In this document: one piece after another, positions 53,167 through 63,529 of the stretch | Position numbering within the stretch: position 1 is the stretch's first letter | How the letters are laid out: each line of letters opens with the position of its first letter | NCBI GenBank assembly: GCA_014529385.2 | Contig: CM043943.1 | Location: 103,886,355-103,950,354 of the forward strand | Origin: Adiantum capillus-veneris | Taxonomy: Eukaryota > Streptophyta > Polypodiopsida > Polypodiales > Pteridaceae | Direction of reading: 5' to 3' | DNA: 64,000 nt | Notes under the pieces: model-generated | What the model was told of the DNA's origin: nothing | The model's input: the letters and a program-made list of their open reading frames with translations, nothing else | The model's database searches: none | Made by a program: the position numbers and the translations under genes

Positions 53167-56100
53167 ATGGAGCACAGTGAAGAACTGTCTATCAGCTCAT
53201 CGTCATTGAGTAGAGAAGCTCAACTTCAGCACAGAAAATTAATGAGGGAATATTGGGCTTCTCAGAAACGAAAGCAACGTCAGGCAACGGTCAACTTTGT
53301 GACGGAAAGCAATACAGGGGAGATGGATGAAAGAAAGAAACGAAGGATATGTCAATCTATGGTACAACACTTTGATACATTAACCGTGGGAATGGATGCA
53401 AGTGGTAGGAAGGAAATCTTTGATGAACTTCTTCAACATCCTTGCTTCCTTACTATGCAGAGTAAATCCAAAGAGTTGGAAGCAATTATGCTGAGAAACA
53501 TCCGCAACACTTTGAATCATGTGAAGGTCCCAAGATCTTCAGACGAGTTTTTTGTGAAGAAATCATCAATGATGATGTTGGTGAATGGTGGAAGCAAGGA
53601 GCAAAACACTGACATGAGCATACCGCAAGCTGCCAAGCTTATGGGGATCCACAAAAGAAACTTATATTCAGCCAAACATCACTTAATAGTGTCAAGTGAA
53701 TCCGATGGTTCGTTCCCTGCATCTGCGTGTCATAGAGATGATGCACGGAGAACTCACATCACTCAAACTGTTAAAGACATAGTCTTTCAATTTTGGATGG
53801 ATGAGACGAGGGTGTCCCCCAACAAGAAAGATGTTTGCAGTAAGAGGCTAGCTAGATGTTCATATGTAAAGCATTCAATCCACCTTCTTGAGGAGCCTCA
53901 GGTAATTGATATATTTTTTTAGCACTTTTTATTGGTGCTACAACTCATATTCCTGCTACAACATTATGTTTCTATACCACTTTTTATTGGTTCTACAACT
54001 CATTACTGCCATAACATTATGTTTCTATACTTCTTTTTATTAGTGCTACAGCTTGTTTTGGTGTTTTGCACCACTTTCTAGTGGTGCTGCAACATTAAAA
54101 AGTGGTGAAACATTACTATACTGGTCTCTAATTGTAACTGAACCACTTCTAAAATTTGATCAATAGTTCTAAATGTTTTTGAAGCACTTTTACTTGTGTT
54201 TCCACACCACTTTTTAGTGTCTTTGAACCAGTTTTTAATGTTTTGCAGCAGGTTTTAATGTTTAAGAAACAGTTTTTACTAGAAATGCACCAACGCTTCA
54301 TCGTAAACCCTACAAAGTGGTGTTCACCCACTAAAAAGTCTTGTTTACCCAATGCTAACAGACGTGTTTTACAAACTCGTAGGGGTGTTACATGTGCAAA
54401 CGTTTTTGGTGGTGCAACTCACTTTTTCCAAGTGATGTAGCAACTTTTAGTCATGGTGCAACAGTTATAGTAGTGCCATAGACTTTTTACTGCTTCTGCA
54501 CGAATGGTGCCCACCACCTTATTATGGTAACCAAAACCATATTAGTGGAGTTTGAACACATTTTGTTAGTAAACACTTACAAGTGCTGTCACACCACAAT
54601 GAAGCGGTGGACACAACACTGACACGTATAAAAACCACTTTCACGTGGTGTCTGACCGCATTCAAGTGGTGAGAAGCCACTTTCATGTGCTAAGTCACTA
54701 CGTCAGTCCATCACTCCATGCAAGTGGTGAGGCACCACTCCCAAGTGGTGTGACACCACTTTCAAGTAGTAATTAAAACCTTATCACTGCAATCAAGCAC
54801 AAAGTTCCCGCTTTCAAGTGGTTAGACACCGCATTCAAGTGACAAGAAAACGCGTTAAAGTGGTGACTGCCCACTTTGAACTAGTTTCTCACCACTCTCA
54901 AGTGGTCATCAAGTGGTGAGACACCACTTTCATGTGCAAAGTACTACGTTAGTCATCACTCCATGCAAGTGGTGAGACACCACTTTCAAGTGGCCGAACA
55001 CCGCATTCCAATGACTTGAATCGGCGTTCAAGTGGTGACTGCCCACTTTGAACTAGTTTCTCACCATTCTCAAGTGGTCATCAAGTGGTGAGATACCACT
55101 TTCAAGTGATAGCTTAAACCTGGTCACTGCAATCAAGCGGCAAGCTCCCGCTTTCAAGTGGCCAGACACCGCATTCAAATGACCAGAAACTGCCCACTTT
55201 GAAGTAGTTGCTCACTAATTTCAAGTGGTCATCAAGTGGTGAGACACCACTTTCATGTGCTAAGTCACTACGTCAGTCATCACTCCATGCAAGTGATGAG
55301 GCACCACTCCCAAGTGGAAAGACACCACTTTCAAGTGGTATCTAAAACCTTGTCATTGCAATCAAGCTGCAAGTTCCCGCTTTCAAGTGGCCAGAACCGC
55401 ATTCAAGTGACCAGAATCCGCGTTCAAGTGGTGACTGCCCACTTTGAAGTAGTTGCTCACCACTCTCAAGTGGTCATGAAGCACTTTTCACAAGAGCTCC
55501 TCCACTTCCAAGTTGTGTTGGACCACTATTTAGTTCTGATGTTGGTATGTCGCCTAGTATTTTGTCCCTCCCAGCTACTTTTTAAGTGCTAGATTTTAAT
55601 TGGTGACTGGCCACTTTGAACTAGTCGCTCACCACTCTAAAGTGGTCATCAAACACTTTTCACAAGAGCTCCTCCACTTTCAAGTTGTGTTGGACTACTA
55701 TCTAGTGCTAATGCTAGTCTGTCATCTAGTATTTTGTCCCTCCCAGCTACTTTTTAAGTGCTAGTTTTGAACTTCCCCAGAACTTTCACGTCCTTACTCA
55801 CCACTTTTTAATCGTTGCCCACCATATTCAAGCAGCGCACACCATTTTTTATTGGCGGTTCATCACCGTCAAGTGGTTTGAATTCACTTTTAAGTCGTGC
55901 CAAACCACTTTTTAGTTACGTTGAATGCGGTTTCTCACCACTATTAAGTTGTCCTCACACAACCTCTTAATATTCTACCTTTTTGTATGGTTACTAGTTT
56001 CTACACTAATTTGTATTTGTGGTGCATTATTTTCATAGGTAAAACAATACTACTGAATGTATCATTACTAGTTTTTAGTGGTGCACACCAGTTTTTAGTG

Positions 56101-58073
56101 ATATAGAATCACTTTTTAATGTTTTGAAACAATTTAAACAGTTTTGAATGCTAAGTTTATTTTTAACATTTGTATACATGTATATTGCAGGTGGAGCTTT
56201 ATTTAAGATTCAAGACAAAGTATGCAGATATTCAGATTTCGCAACGTTGCTTCGAGTCTATGAAACCGTTCTTTGTCCGAAAATTGAGGGATCACTACAC
56301 CTGCTGTTGTATTGTGCATGTACAAATGATTTTCCTTAAAGAGGCAATAAAGCACATGCGAACTCGAAGTTTTGATCTTCATGGTTCTTGCTGCATGTGC
56401 AGCTGCCCTATATGCCTTCATCATGATGAAGTTGTCAACCATGGATGTCTTGCATACAAAAATGCAAGTATGAGTACCACTTCACTGTTGGAGTCTATAC
56501 TCTGCCCTATACTTGCAGAACATAGTTTCCATAGCTACCAATGCTTAATGGGAACATGCAATGCATGCGGTGTAGGTAATATTCAGATCTGTCCAAGAGA
56601 AGAAGTTGAGCAGAGTAAGCAAGTATCTGTGAAGTTTTTTGAAAATATAGTGGGTGCCACTGGATTAAACAATGAAGCTAGAAAGAGCACTATGAAAGAC
56701 ATTGTCCACAAGAAAATGCTACCTAGAGAACTTTTGCGAGTGTACCAAGACCACTTGAAGAAGTATGTCACTCACAATTTTATATTTAGGTGGCAAGCAC
56801 AATAGTTCAAGGACTGCATTTCTTTGTTTCCAGATGATGTGGTTGTCTCCGTCGTTGACTTTGCAGAGAACTACTCCTTCAAGGAGAAAAATGAGATCCA
56901 GTCAATGCATTGGTACACTAAGCAGGTCACTATCTTTGTCCTGATTACTTATTTCCGCATCGCATCAGGTGCAATAAAGAAGACCATGCACTTTTTTGTC
57001 TCAGATGATAAACAACATGACACCTTATTTGTGCATCATGCTTTTCTCTTACATGCTCAATGGTTGAGAGATCAAGGGCTAAGCTTTAAAAAACATTGGG
57101 TTTGGTCAGATGGCGCAACTTCACAATTTAAAGCAAAGCGACTGTTTTACTTTGTTGCTAGATATTGGAGCCTTACTGGCATGGAAATGAATTAGAATTT
57201 TTTTTCTCAGGACATGGAAAGGGGGAACATGATGGGGCTGGGGCTGTCATTAAAAGGGCTCTAACTCATGAGCAATTGAAGAAAAATAGCGTGTGGTTGA
57301 CTTGTGTAGTTGAAGTTGTCTCTTTTTTGAGAATGCATCTCAGTACTGGAGCAACTACTATGTATGACAAGCAAAAGAGGGAGGTCAGTAGGGTGTTCTG
57401 GGAGGTCAAGCTAGGCGATGTTCAGCGATCCCATCAATGGGACTGCAAACCATTGAAGGGCTCAAGAGCAATGCACTGTGTGAATGGGTATTCTGAGAAC
57501 AACACTTGTGCATTGCGATCAAAACGGTTGTCATGCTTTTGTTTTCCTTGTAGGCTTGGCCATTGGAGAAAGTGTATGAACAGATCACATGTGGAGACGT
57601 GGCAATATCACACTTTGGAGCCACTTGCTAATGATTCCCAGTCATACGGAGACTCAGACGATGAGGAGTTCCATGGTGCCACTTATGCAGGTCATTATGA
57701 CTCCTTAAGCGATGCTCTCACACCTGGAGACAATTTTGTTGTCACTTATGAAGAGAATAATGAGGAGGCTGTTGACTTCTACATTTTGAAGTGTGTAGTA
57801 GCTAAGGGCCTAACAACTAACGAGCAAATTGATGCATGGGGCAACAAGATAGAGAAGCATACTTATATGGTCACGGGCCATTGGTATAAATCCCTACAAG
57901 CAAACTTGTATGAGTTGTGGGATAACAAGCCAGTAGTTTTCATATATTCCCACTTGATAAGGGCAATAAAGTTCCCTATGGAGCCTGTAGTGCTCGATGG
58001 CATAGGAGAAGTGTTCGAACTTTCCAATGAAAACCATGAGGCAATATACAATAGCATGCCCTTTGAATTGTAA
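53167..58073 (+). pseudogene. DDE-type transposase-like gene with a 2.3-kb intron
   Basis: Exon 1 (53,167-53,901) has a charged N-terminus, an HTH-like segment (DMSIPQAAKLMGIHKRNLYS) and FQFWMDETRVSPNKKDVCS. The intron is 53,902-56,190 (GTAATT...TTGCAG, phase 0). Exon 2 (56,191-58,073) has VELYLRFKTKYADI, a Cys cluster (CCMCSCPIC; CLMGTCNACGVGNIQIC), VVSVVDFAENYSFKEKNE, KHWVWSDGATSQFKAK and FFSGHGKGEHDGAGAVIKRA, then a CFCFPC region. The Asp residues in DFAENY, SDGA and the GHGKG..DG block suggest an RNase H-fold DDE/D catalytic core. Similar uncharacterised proteins are, to my memory, widespread in animals. TAG codons at 56,803 and 57,193 and a small indel in a T8 run at about 57,205 interrupt this copy; the rest is open. 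Confidence 0.65.
53903..56189. repeat. Intron packed with AAGTGGTG/CACCACTT motifs
   Basis: From about 53,930 the intron holds dozens of AAGTGGT and ACCACTT words, many paired head to head (CACCACTTTCAAGTGGT). 54,660-55,490 is built of longer tandem units (for example GTGAGACACCACTTTCATGT at 54,915 and 55,232, period near 317 bp). 55,470-55,590 and 55,645-55,765 are direct repeats (TTTTCACAAGAGCTCCTCCA). Confidence 0.9.
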
Positions 58074-58189
58074 ATCAAATCTGATTTTATATCATCTAGT
58101 GAAAGATTGAACAAGATGGAATTGGTGTAAACGTACGATGGAATTGACATGTTGGTTTTTGAGAATGCTTCACCACTCCCCCCTCCCCC

Positions 58190-58450
58190 CCCCAAACATC
58201 ACCACTAAAAGTGTTGCAGTTTCAGAAAAACTCAATAAAAATTTACCACTTTTTAGTGGTACTAAAGTGGTTTAGCACCACTAAAAAGTGGTTTAGTCCC
58301 ACTAAAAAGTGGTTAAGAATGCTTCACCACTCCCCCCAAACATCACCATTAAATGGTGTTGCAGTTCCAGAAAAACTGTTGCAATAACATAATAAAAATT
58401 TAACCACGTTTTAGGGGTTTAGCACCACTAAAAAGTGGTTCTGAGACATT
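58190..58450. repeat. AGTGGT motif spacer between convergent genes
   Basis: CCACTTTTTAGTGG and CCACTAAAAAGTGG palindromes occur repeatedly, and a 60-bp phrase with CTTCACCACTCCCCC and AAACATCACCA occurs twice (58,165 and 58,319). Confidence 0.88.
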
Positions 58451-58604
58451 CAGAAGTGTAGAGACATGTATAGTGCAGAGACAGTAAAGTGCCAGAACTT
58501 CTGTATATTACAAAAAGTATATTACAACAATTATCCAGAAACGTCTACATATCCACCAAGAATGTACAATATATAACGTTTCTGGCACTTCCGGATGTAC
58601 AATC

Positions 58605-59333
58605 TCATTCATCTCCATTTATAACAAAGTGCTCAAAGACTAGACTCGAAAGTTCATCTTTGGGATTGCTGATGGGGTTTGCCTTTGTATACTCCAGGGT
58701 ATTGGGGGTTAGTGCCCATCTGCACAGCCATGGCAACAGTGTGAGCGTGAGGTAATCAGGGTCTTGTTCTTCATCAAGAGGATCAAAGGTGGGTGGACAT
58801 ATACAGTTGTCCCAGACATTGCGCAGATTTTTATATCTGGAGTCATCTACCAGCAATGTCCGAGAGGAGTCGTATTCTGGAAACTTGTTCCAAACATGGT
58901 AAAGGGGCTTGAAAGACACAGGTTCACCTACAAAGTCTCTTGGAGCTCCAGCAATCTCTTCAAAATACGATCACTTTTCACATTGCCAGTTTGAGAAGAG
59001 ATCCCTAAAGTAATAAGTCCTATGTTCCCATATGTTTGGCCAACATGCACTGAGGATATGCTCAATGTTAGCAGCAGTACAAGTGCTCCAAATCATTGCA
59101 TTTGCTATTTGCCTCAAATCCCAAATAAATTGCTCAACATCTCTACGGTAGTAGATCCACAACTTCTCGTCCACTCTTTTTAGTTTAACTCTGTCGGAAG
59201 CTGGACGTGGAGGGTGTTTAAGCTGTCCAGTCTTTGGATCACGTTTGGTTACATCTCGTTTCACGAATAGTCCATCGAGATCAAGGATGATAGCTTTTTG
59301 ATCTTGCACAAATTCGAAACAAGATATCCCCAT
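58605..59333 (-). pseudogene. FCP1/NIF-like HAD phosphatase domain
   Basis: The frame reads MGISCFEFVQDQKAIILDLDG onward. Motif I is LDLDGLF (DxD nucleophile/acid). A basic loop KRDVTKRDPKTG follows, then motif II MIWSTCTAANIE, a Lys in SFKPLYHVW (motif III candidate) and motif IV TLLVDDSRYKNL. This order is typical of SCP/FCP1/TIM50-type HAD phosphatases, which act on phosphoserine/threonine proteins such as the RNA polymerase II tail. A TGA at 58,971-58,973 splits the frame between motifs II and III; the frame is otherwise continuous. It is the 3' part of the minus-strand gene, convergent with the transposase. Confidence 0.75.
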
Positions 59334-59653
59334 CTAGTGCAGTTTCGCGAAATCTCCTCAATTTCAGGGCAAACTGCTGGTTCCTGGTCTTCCTCTACTT
59401 TATCTGGTGTTACATCTGCATCCTGCTCTGCATCCTGCTTAGCTGCTATGTCTTCAACCTTCTCATATGGTTCTTGAACATCTCCAATCCAGCTAAGTTC
59501 TGCGATAGACAAGTAGCATGCCTTAAAAACCACAATCAGACTGACATATTAACCTTTTCAAAATACACTTGAAAAGTATACCTTCGAGGCTATTGATTTC
59601 CATTTCATTAATTTCCTGAATTTCTATGGCAACAGTCCACTTGGCAGGAGATA
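59261..59653 (-). CDS. Acidic linker exons of the minus-strand gene
   Basis: Exon 59,582-59,653 (AG and GT flanks; VSPAKWTVAIEIQEINEME) and the next exon beginning near 59,522 after an AG (ACYLSIAELSWIGDVQEPYE, then Asp/Glu/Ala-rich to about 59,340). The reading frame overlaps the HAD frame by about 70 bp in another phase, so either a one-base shift or an unrecognised splice joins them. Confidence 0.55.
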
Positions 59654-59827
59654 CTGGAGAGAAAAAATAAGCTCTACTTGAAGATGCTCATGATGATGTC
59701 GGAAAGAACAATACGAGTACAATAAATAGACAGTCAATGAACAATATGAGTACAATAAATAGACAATCAATGAGCAATAAACAACTAGTGAACGAAAAAT
59801 AAAGCCGTTTCAGACAAGTTCACTGTT

Positions 59828-60226
59828 GTATCCTTTTCAATTGGCTTCTCAGATGATTTTTCAGCGTCCTCTACGTCCTTGTTCATTGCAGGTTCTGGCT
59901 TCAGCGGCACCTCGGCTGACTCCTTGGATGCGTCACCTTGAGCTCCCACTACATCTGCTCTTTTTTCAGCCCTTTTTTCTGCCTTTTGTTGGTCCGGAGT
60001 GTCTTCACCTGCTTGTTTCCGGGATGCATTCTTATCCCCGCACCCACCACACGTGCTATCAATATTGGGCTTGCGTGATGACCCAGCTTAGGAGTGTACT
60101 ACATAAAAGACAATGTAATAATACTCAATATTAAGTTATGTGAACATTCAAAGAGAAGAATGTTCCACAAAATATTACCAATTCCGTCAACAGGAGATCC
60201 AAAGATGCCTTCCATTGGATCTTTCT
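59828..60226 (-). CDS. Middle exons of the minus-strand gene
   Basis: Exon 60,179-60,226 (EKDPMEGIFGSPVDGI) has good splice borders and keeps phase with the RING-like exon. The next exon starts at 60,086 (AGSSRKPNIDSTCGGCGDKN, then Lys/Glu/Ala-rich, with EKRAEKRAD). Its end near 59,828 is not certain. No enzymatic motif is visible; the composition suggests a flexible linker. Confidence 0.5.
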
Positions 60227-60314
60227 CTGCAATTACACGGAGAAAAGAAACAAAATGGTCAAGAAATGAATCTACAATCAGCTTCATATCATAAAGTATA
60301 AAAACATCGATTAC

Positions 60315-60681
60315 CTGTACCAACATGCTCATCCATGTTTGCCTCTCCAGGTGCCAGCAGCTTCAAAGCATCTTTTAAAGGTTCCTCACATCCATGAAAT
60401 AGACACTGGCCGGCAGACTTACAGGCAGTTACAAAACAAAGTGGGTGATACGGATGTTGACACCGGAGCATGTAGACACCGGTAACAACAATCTGCATGA
60501 TAGACATCCCACAAGCAACACAATCACCTAACTGCACACAGCTATTGTCCGATCCCAAATGAACAGGCGGCCTAACAGGAAGGATAGGCATTCTTGACTT
60601 GAACAAATTAATAATCGTTTCCACAAATCGAAGATGCCCTGTCGCCACTTCTACTTCCCATAACAAAGTGTCATGCTGACC
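60315..60681 (-). CDS. RING-like Cys/His zinc-binding exon
   Basis: A 367-nt exon with AG and GT borders encoding GQHDTLLWEVEVATGHLRF onward. The core is CVACGMSIMQ, then CQHPYHPLC, CKSAGQC and CEEPL, a C-x2-C ... C-x-H-x2-H-x2-C arrangement like RING-H2 or PHD-type fingers, but with unusual later spacing. Such modules bind zinc and often recruit ubiquitin or SUMO machinery or histone tails; no specific role can be given. Confidence 0.65.
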
Positions 60682-60905
60682 CTGTAAAAAAATAGCATTG
60701 CGTACTTTATAAAACAATAAGTGTTTGTGCATTACTTTCAAGAGTCTTCATCACTTTATGTGGTACCACTTAAGAGTGTTATATAAACATATTTAAGTGG
60801 TCTTTTACCATATAAAATGATCTCTAACCATTTTTTCCTAATTAGAGTTTAACAACTTTTAAGTAATATCAAGTACTACTAGGTGAATCAATCAAGCTTA
60901 CATAC

Positions 60906-61885
60906 CTGTAACTGTGCTGCCTCTTCACCTAGGTTATCGAGATTGTGCACTTCAATATCAAGTCCCATGTCTTTGAGAGCCTCCTTTCTGATTTGAATCA
61001 AGGTCTCAAGCTTTGCCATTGCTTCCTCGTTTGGTACAAGCCCAGCCTTATGCAACTTGAGTTCCTCCATATCCTTGTTCATTCTCTCTACGATCTTGGC
61101 GGCGCCTCGCATCAAACCAACCTGCTCATCTCTCTTTGTCTTTGATTGATCTAAAGCAATTTTAATTGCTTCGAGACATTGCTGCTTCTCTTTTAACTTT
61201 TCAGCAGCATTAGCCTTCATGTTAGAAATAGCTGCTACATCAGCCGTTGACGTAGAAAATGTAGTCGAGGAAACATTTGACATTCCAAATGTTCCCATCG
61301 AGCCAAAGGCCCACTTCTTTAGAAATTCCTCCTTAGCCTGCCCTGAAAATTGATGTCCACCTGAGTATGTCTGCCAGTCAAAGCGTGTGCCAGTACTGTC
61401 AGTGTAATTAGGCATATTTTCTGCATTAAATTTCCACTCGCTTCCAAGACATGGACCGTTTGTGGACCTCCATTTCTCCAATTTCCTATTTAAAGTTTTC
61501 TGTTGGCGTAACATTTTGATAACACCTTCAGCATACACAGCCCATGCAACTAAACCTTCAGCATCTTCAGCAGCCTTGCACTTCTGCCAAGTAAATCCAT
61601 GTGCAAAATGCACGCCTACCTCGTTGTTTGGGGGAGCTCCCTGATATACTTTGTGGTATAGCAAGAGACATTCTTCATACATTTCAGGCCTCAGCCCCTT
61701 TAAATGCATCTTCTCCTTTTGGTGGTGCTTGTAAAGCCATACACTAAGCCACTCCTCATCTGAGAAATCATCATCATATAGGAGCTTCGGATCCTGGCCA
61801 ACCAAGCATAGCCCATATTCTGTATGAAAATCTTCCTTGGTGAAGCAAAATTTTGTTTGAGTGGGTAAGGCCACTCGTGGTACTG
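60906..61885 (-). CDS. Long N-terminal exon with coiled coil
   Basis: About 326 residues. The first half is Trp/Tyr-rich and globular (EEWLSVWLYKHHQKEKMH, HFAHGFTWQKCKAAEDAEG). Residues ~215-310 are a long charged helix/coiled coil (AAEKLKEKQQCLEAIKIALD; AKIVERMNKDMEELKLH). It ends at a GTATGT donor (60,905). The acceptor is probably the AG just before 61,886; a second acceptor 12 nt further upstream would give another frame. I do not recognise the family. Confidence 0.65.
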
Positions 61886-61929
61886 TCTACCTCCCTGTAA
61901 AAATATATAAGAATGCATGTTAGTATGTA

Positions 61930-63215
61930 ATGAGCCATAATTAAACTTGTTTTATCAACAATAAGAAGTGGTTGAAATGACTTCTGCACCATTCTTAGTG
62001 GTACTGCAAAATTTTTAAGTGGTGGTGTACCACTAAATGGTTCTCAACCACTTAAAATTGGTTAGGTAACACTAAAAAGTCCTGCTACACCACTATTTTC
62101 TAGTGATACATCCCTTTTTGGTGTTTCTTCACCACTTTAAAGTGGTGCTCCAGCACATAAAAGTGGACTGTTCAGTTGTGCTACACCGATGTGAATTGTT
62201 GTACACAACTTAAAACTGGTGCTACACTCCTAAAAAGTGGTGCTACACCAATAGAATGTGGTATCTCCTTGTAAAGCTTCATCACTTAAAAGCACTTAAC
62301 CACCACTTTTAGAAAAGATGCAGAACTAACGATTATTGCACTTTTGTAAAGCATCACTAAAAAGTGGTTCTATAGCACTGAAAGTGGTTGACCATCACGC
62401 ATCACCACTTAAATGTGATTTGAACCACAAAAAGTGGTGACCTCCACTTTATTGGTGTTTACCACTTTATACCAAATAACGTTCAGGTTAAGAAGCACCA
62501 CTTTTCAGTGGTACTACACACTTTTAAGGTACCGAATAACGTTTTAGTTAAGGAGCACCACTTTATAGTGATGTTCACCACTTTATTGGTGTTTACCACT
62601 TTAAACCAAATAACGTTCAGGTTAAAAAGCACCACTTTTCAGTGGTTTTACACACTTTTAAGGTACCGAATAACGTTCTAGTTAAGAAGCACCACTTTCT
62701 AGTGGTGTGTTTACCACTAGAAAGTGGTGCTTCTTAACTAGAACGTTATTCGGTACCTTAAAAGTGTGTAAAACCACTGAAAAGTGGTGGTTTACCACTA
62801 GAAAGTGGTGCTTCTTAACTAGAACGTTATTCGGTACCTTAAAAGTGTGTAAAACCACTGAAAAGTGGTGCACCATCGTGATGCTTCGCTTAAAAGTAAT
62901 GCTTCACCACAAAATAGTTAGGGTTTTCCACTGGAAAGTGATGCACCCATTGTATCGCCAGTTTTTACTAGAACCTTACCTCTTTTTAGTGCTGCCCAAC
63001 ACTTTAAAGTGGTCCAATATCACTTTTAAGAGATGGTGCACCATATCAGCATAACTATGTAGTGATGCAACCATGGTTTCTGGCCAACTTTAAAGGGTGC
63101 TGTAGGTGCACCACTTCAACACAGCCTATCAGTGGTGCTGTACCCATAAAAAGTGGGGTTCACCCACTTGATATTTACTAGTGGTGTGCACACTACTTTT
63201 TCCTAATAAAGCAAC
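61930..63215. repeat. AGTGGT-motif intron with tandem and inverted repeats
   Basis: Dozens of CACCACTT/AAGTGGTG words are present, plus a unit with AATAACGTTC.GGTTAA and TTTTAAGGTACCGAATAACG repeated with a period near 131 bp (62,477 and 62,608). The array then turns into a perfect palindrome at 62,630-62,789. A similar but sparser segment is the intron at 60,740-60,890. Confidence 0.92.
62630..62870. repeat. Perfect 77-bp palindrome plus direct copy
   Basis: The left arm 62,630-62,706 is the exact reverse complement of 62,713-62,789, with a 6-nt spacer. The right arm is then repeated without change at 62,794-62,870 (period 81 bp). Identical copies mean recent formation or gene conversion. 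Confidence 0.95.
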
Positions 63216-63242
63216 ACTTTAATTGAATCCATGGGGGAAATA

Positions 63243-63484
63243 CCTGCATCTAACCTGCTGAACATTTTGCTTCTTAGGTGTACCCTTGGGGGACTCGAAA
63301 GTTCTTTTTGTAGCATGCATGTGCAAAAAATTTAGAAATTTTACAAGACATAAAACCAATTTTAGAAATGCATGCATGATGCATCTAACCTGTTTTGATA
63401 GGCGACTCCTGCGTAGAGCTCTTTCCCTTCCTAGGTGTACCCTTGTCAGAGTCTGAAGGTCCTTTTGTAACCTGGTTCTTCATC
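63243..63484 (-). CDS. 5' exons of the minus-strand gene
   Basis: ATG at 63,483 starts MKNQVTKGPSDSDKGTPRKG and runs to a GT donor at 63,389. An upstream AG (63,485) means it could also be an internal exon. A second piece at 63,243-63,305 repeats the phrase as ESPKGTPKKQN. Both are short Lys/Pro/Ser basic modules. The splice phase between them is unresolved. Confidence 0.45.
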
Positions 63485-63529
63485 CTGAAAAAATCACAAA
63501 TGCCACATAGATACAAGATTAATAGTTAA

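Noticed and set aside
58971-58973. TGA as selenocysteine codon in the HAD frame
   Set aside because: No SECIS-like element was recognised, land plants lack selenoprotein machinery, and HAD catalysis does not need selenocysteine here. A nonsense mutation is simpler.
62630-62870. CRISPR-like array of short repeats
   Set aside because: There are no uniform spacers or cas genes, and the setting is a plant intron. The repeats are tandem and inverted copies of one AGTGGT-rich unit.
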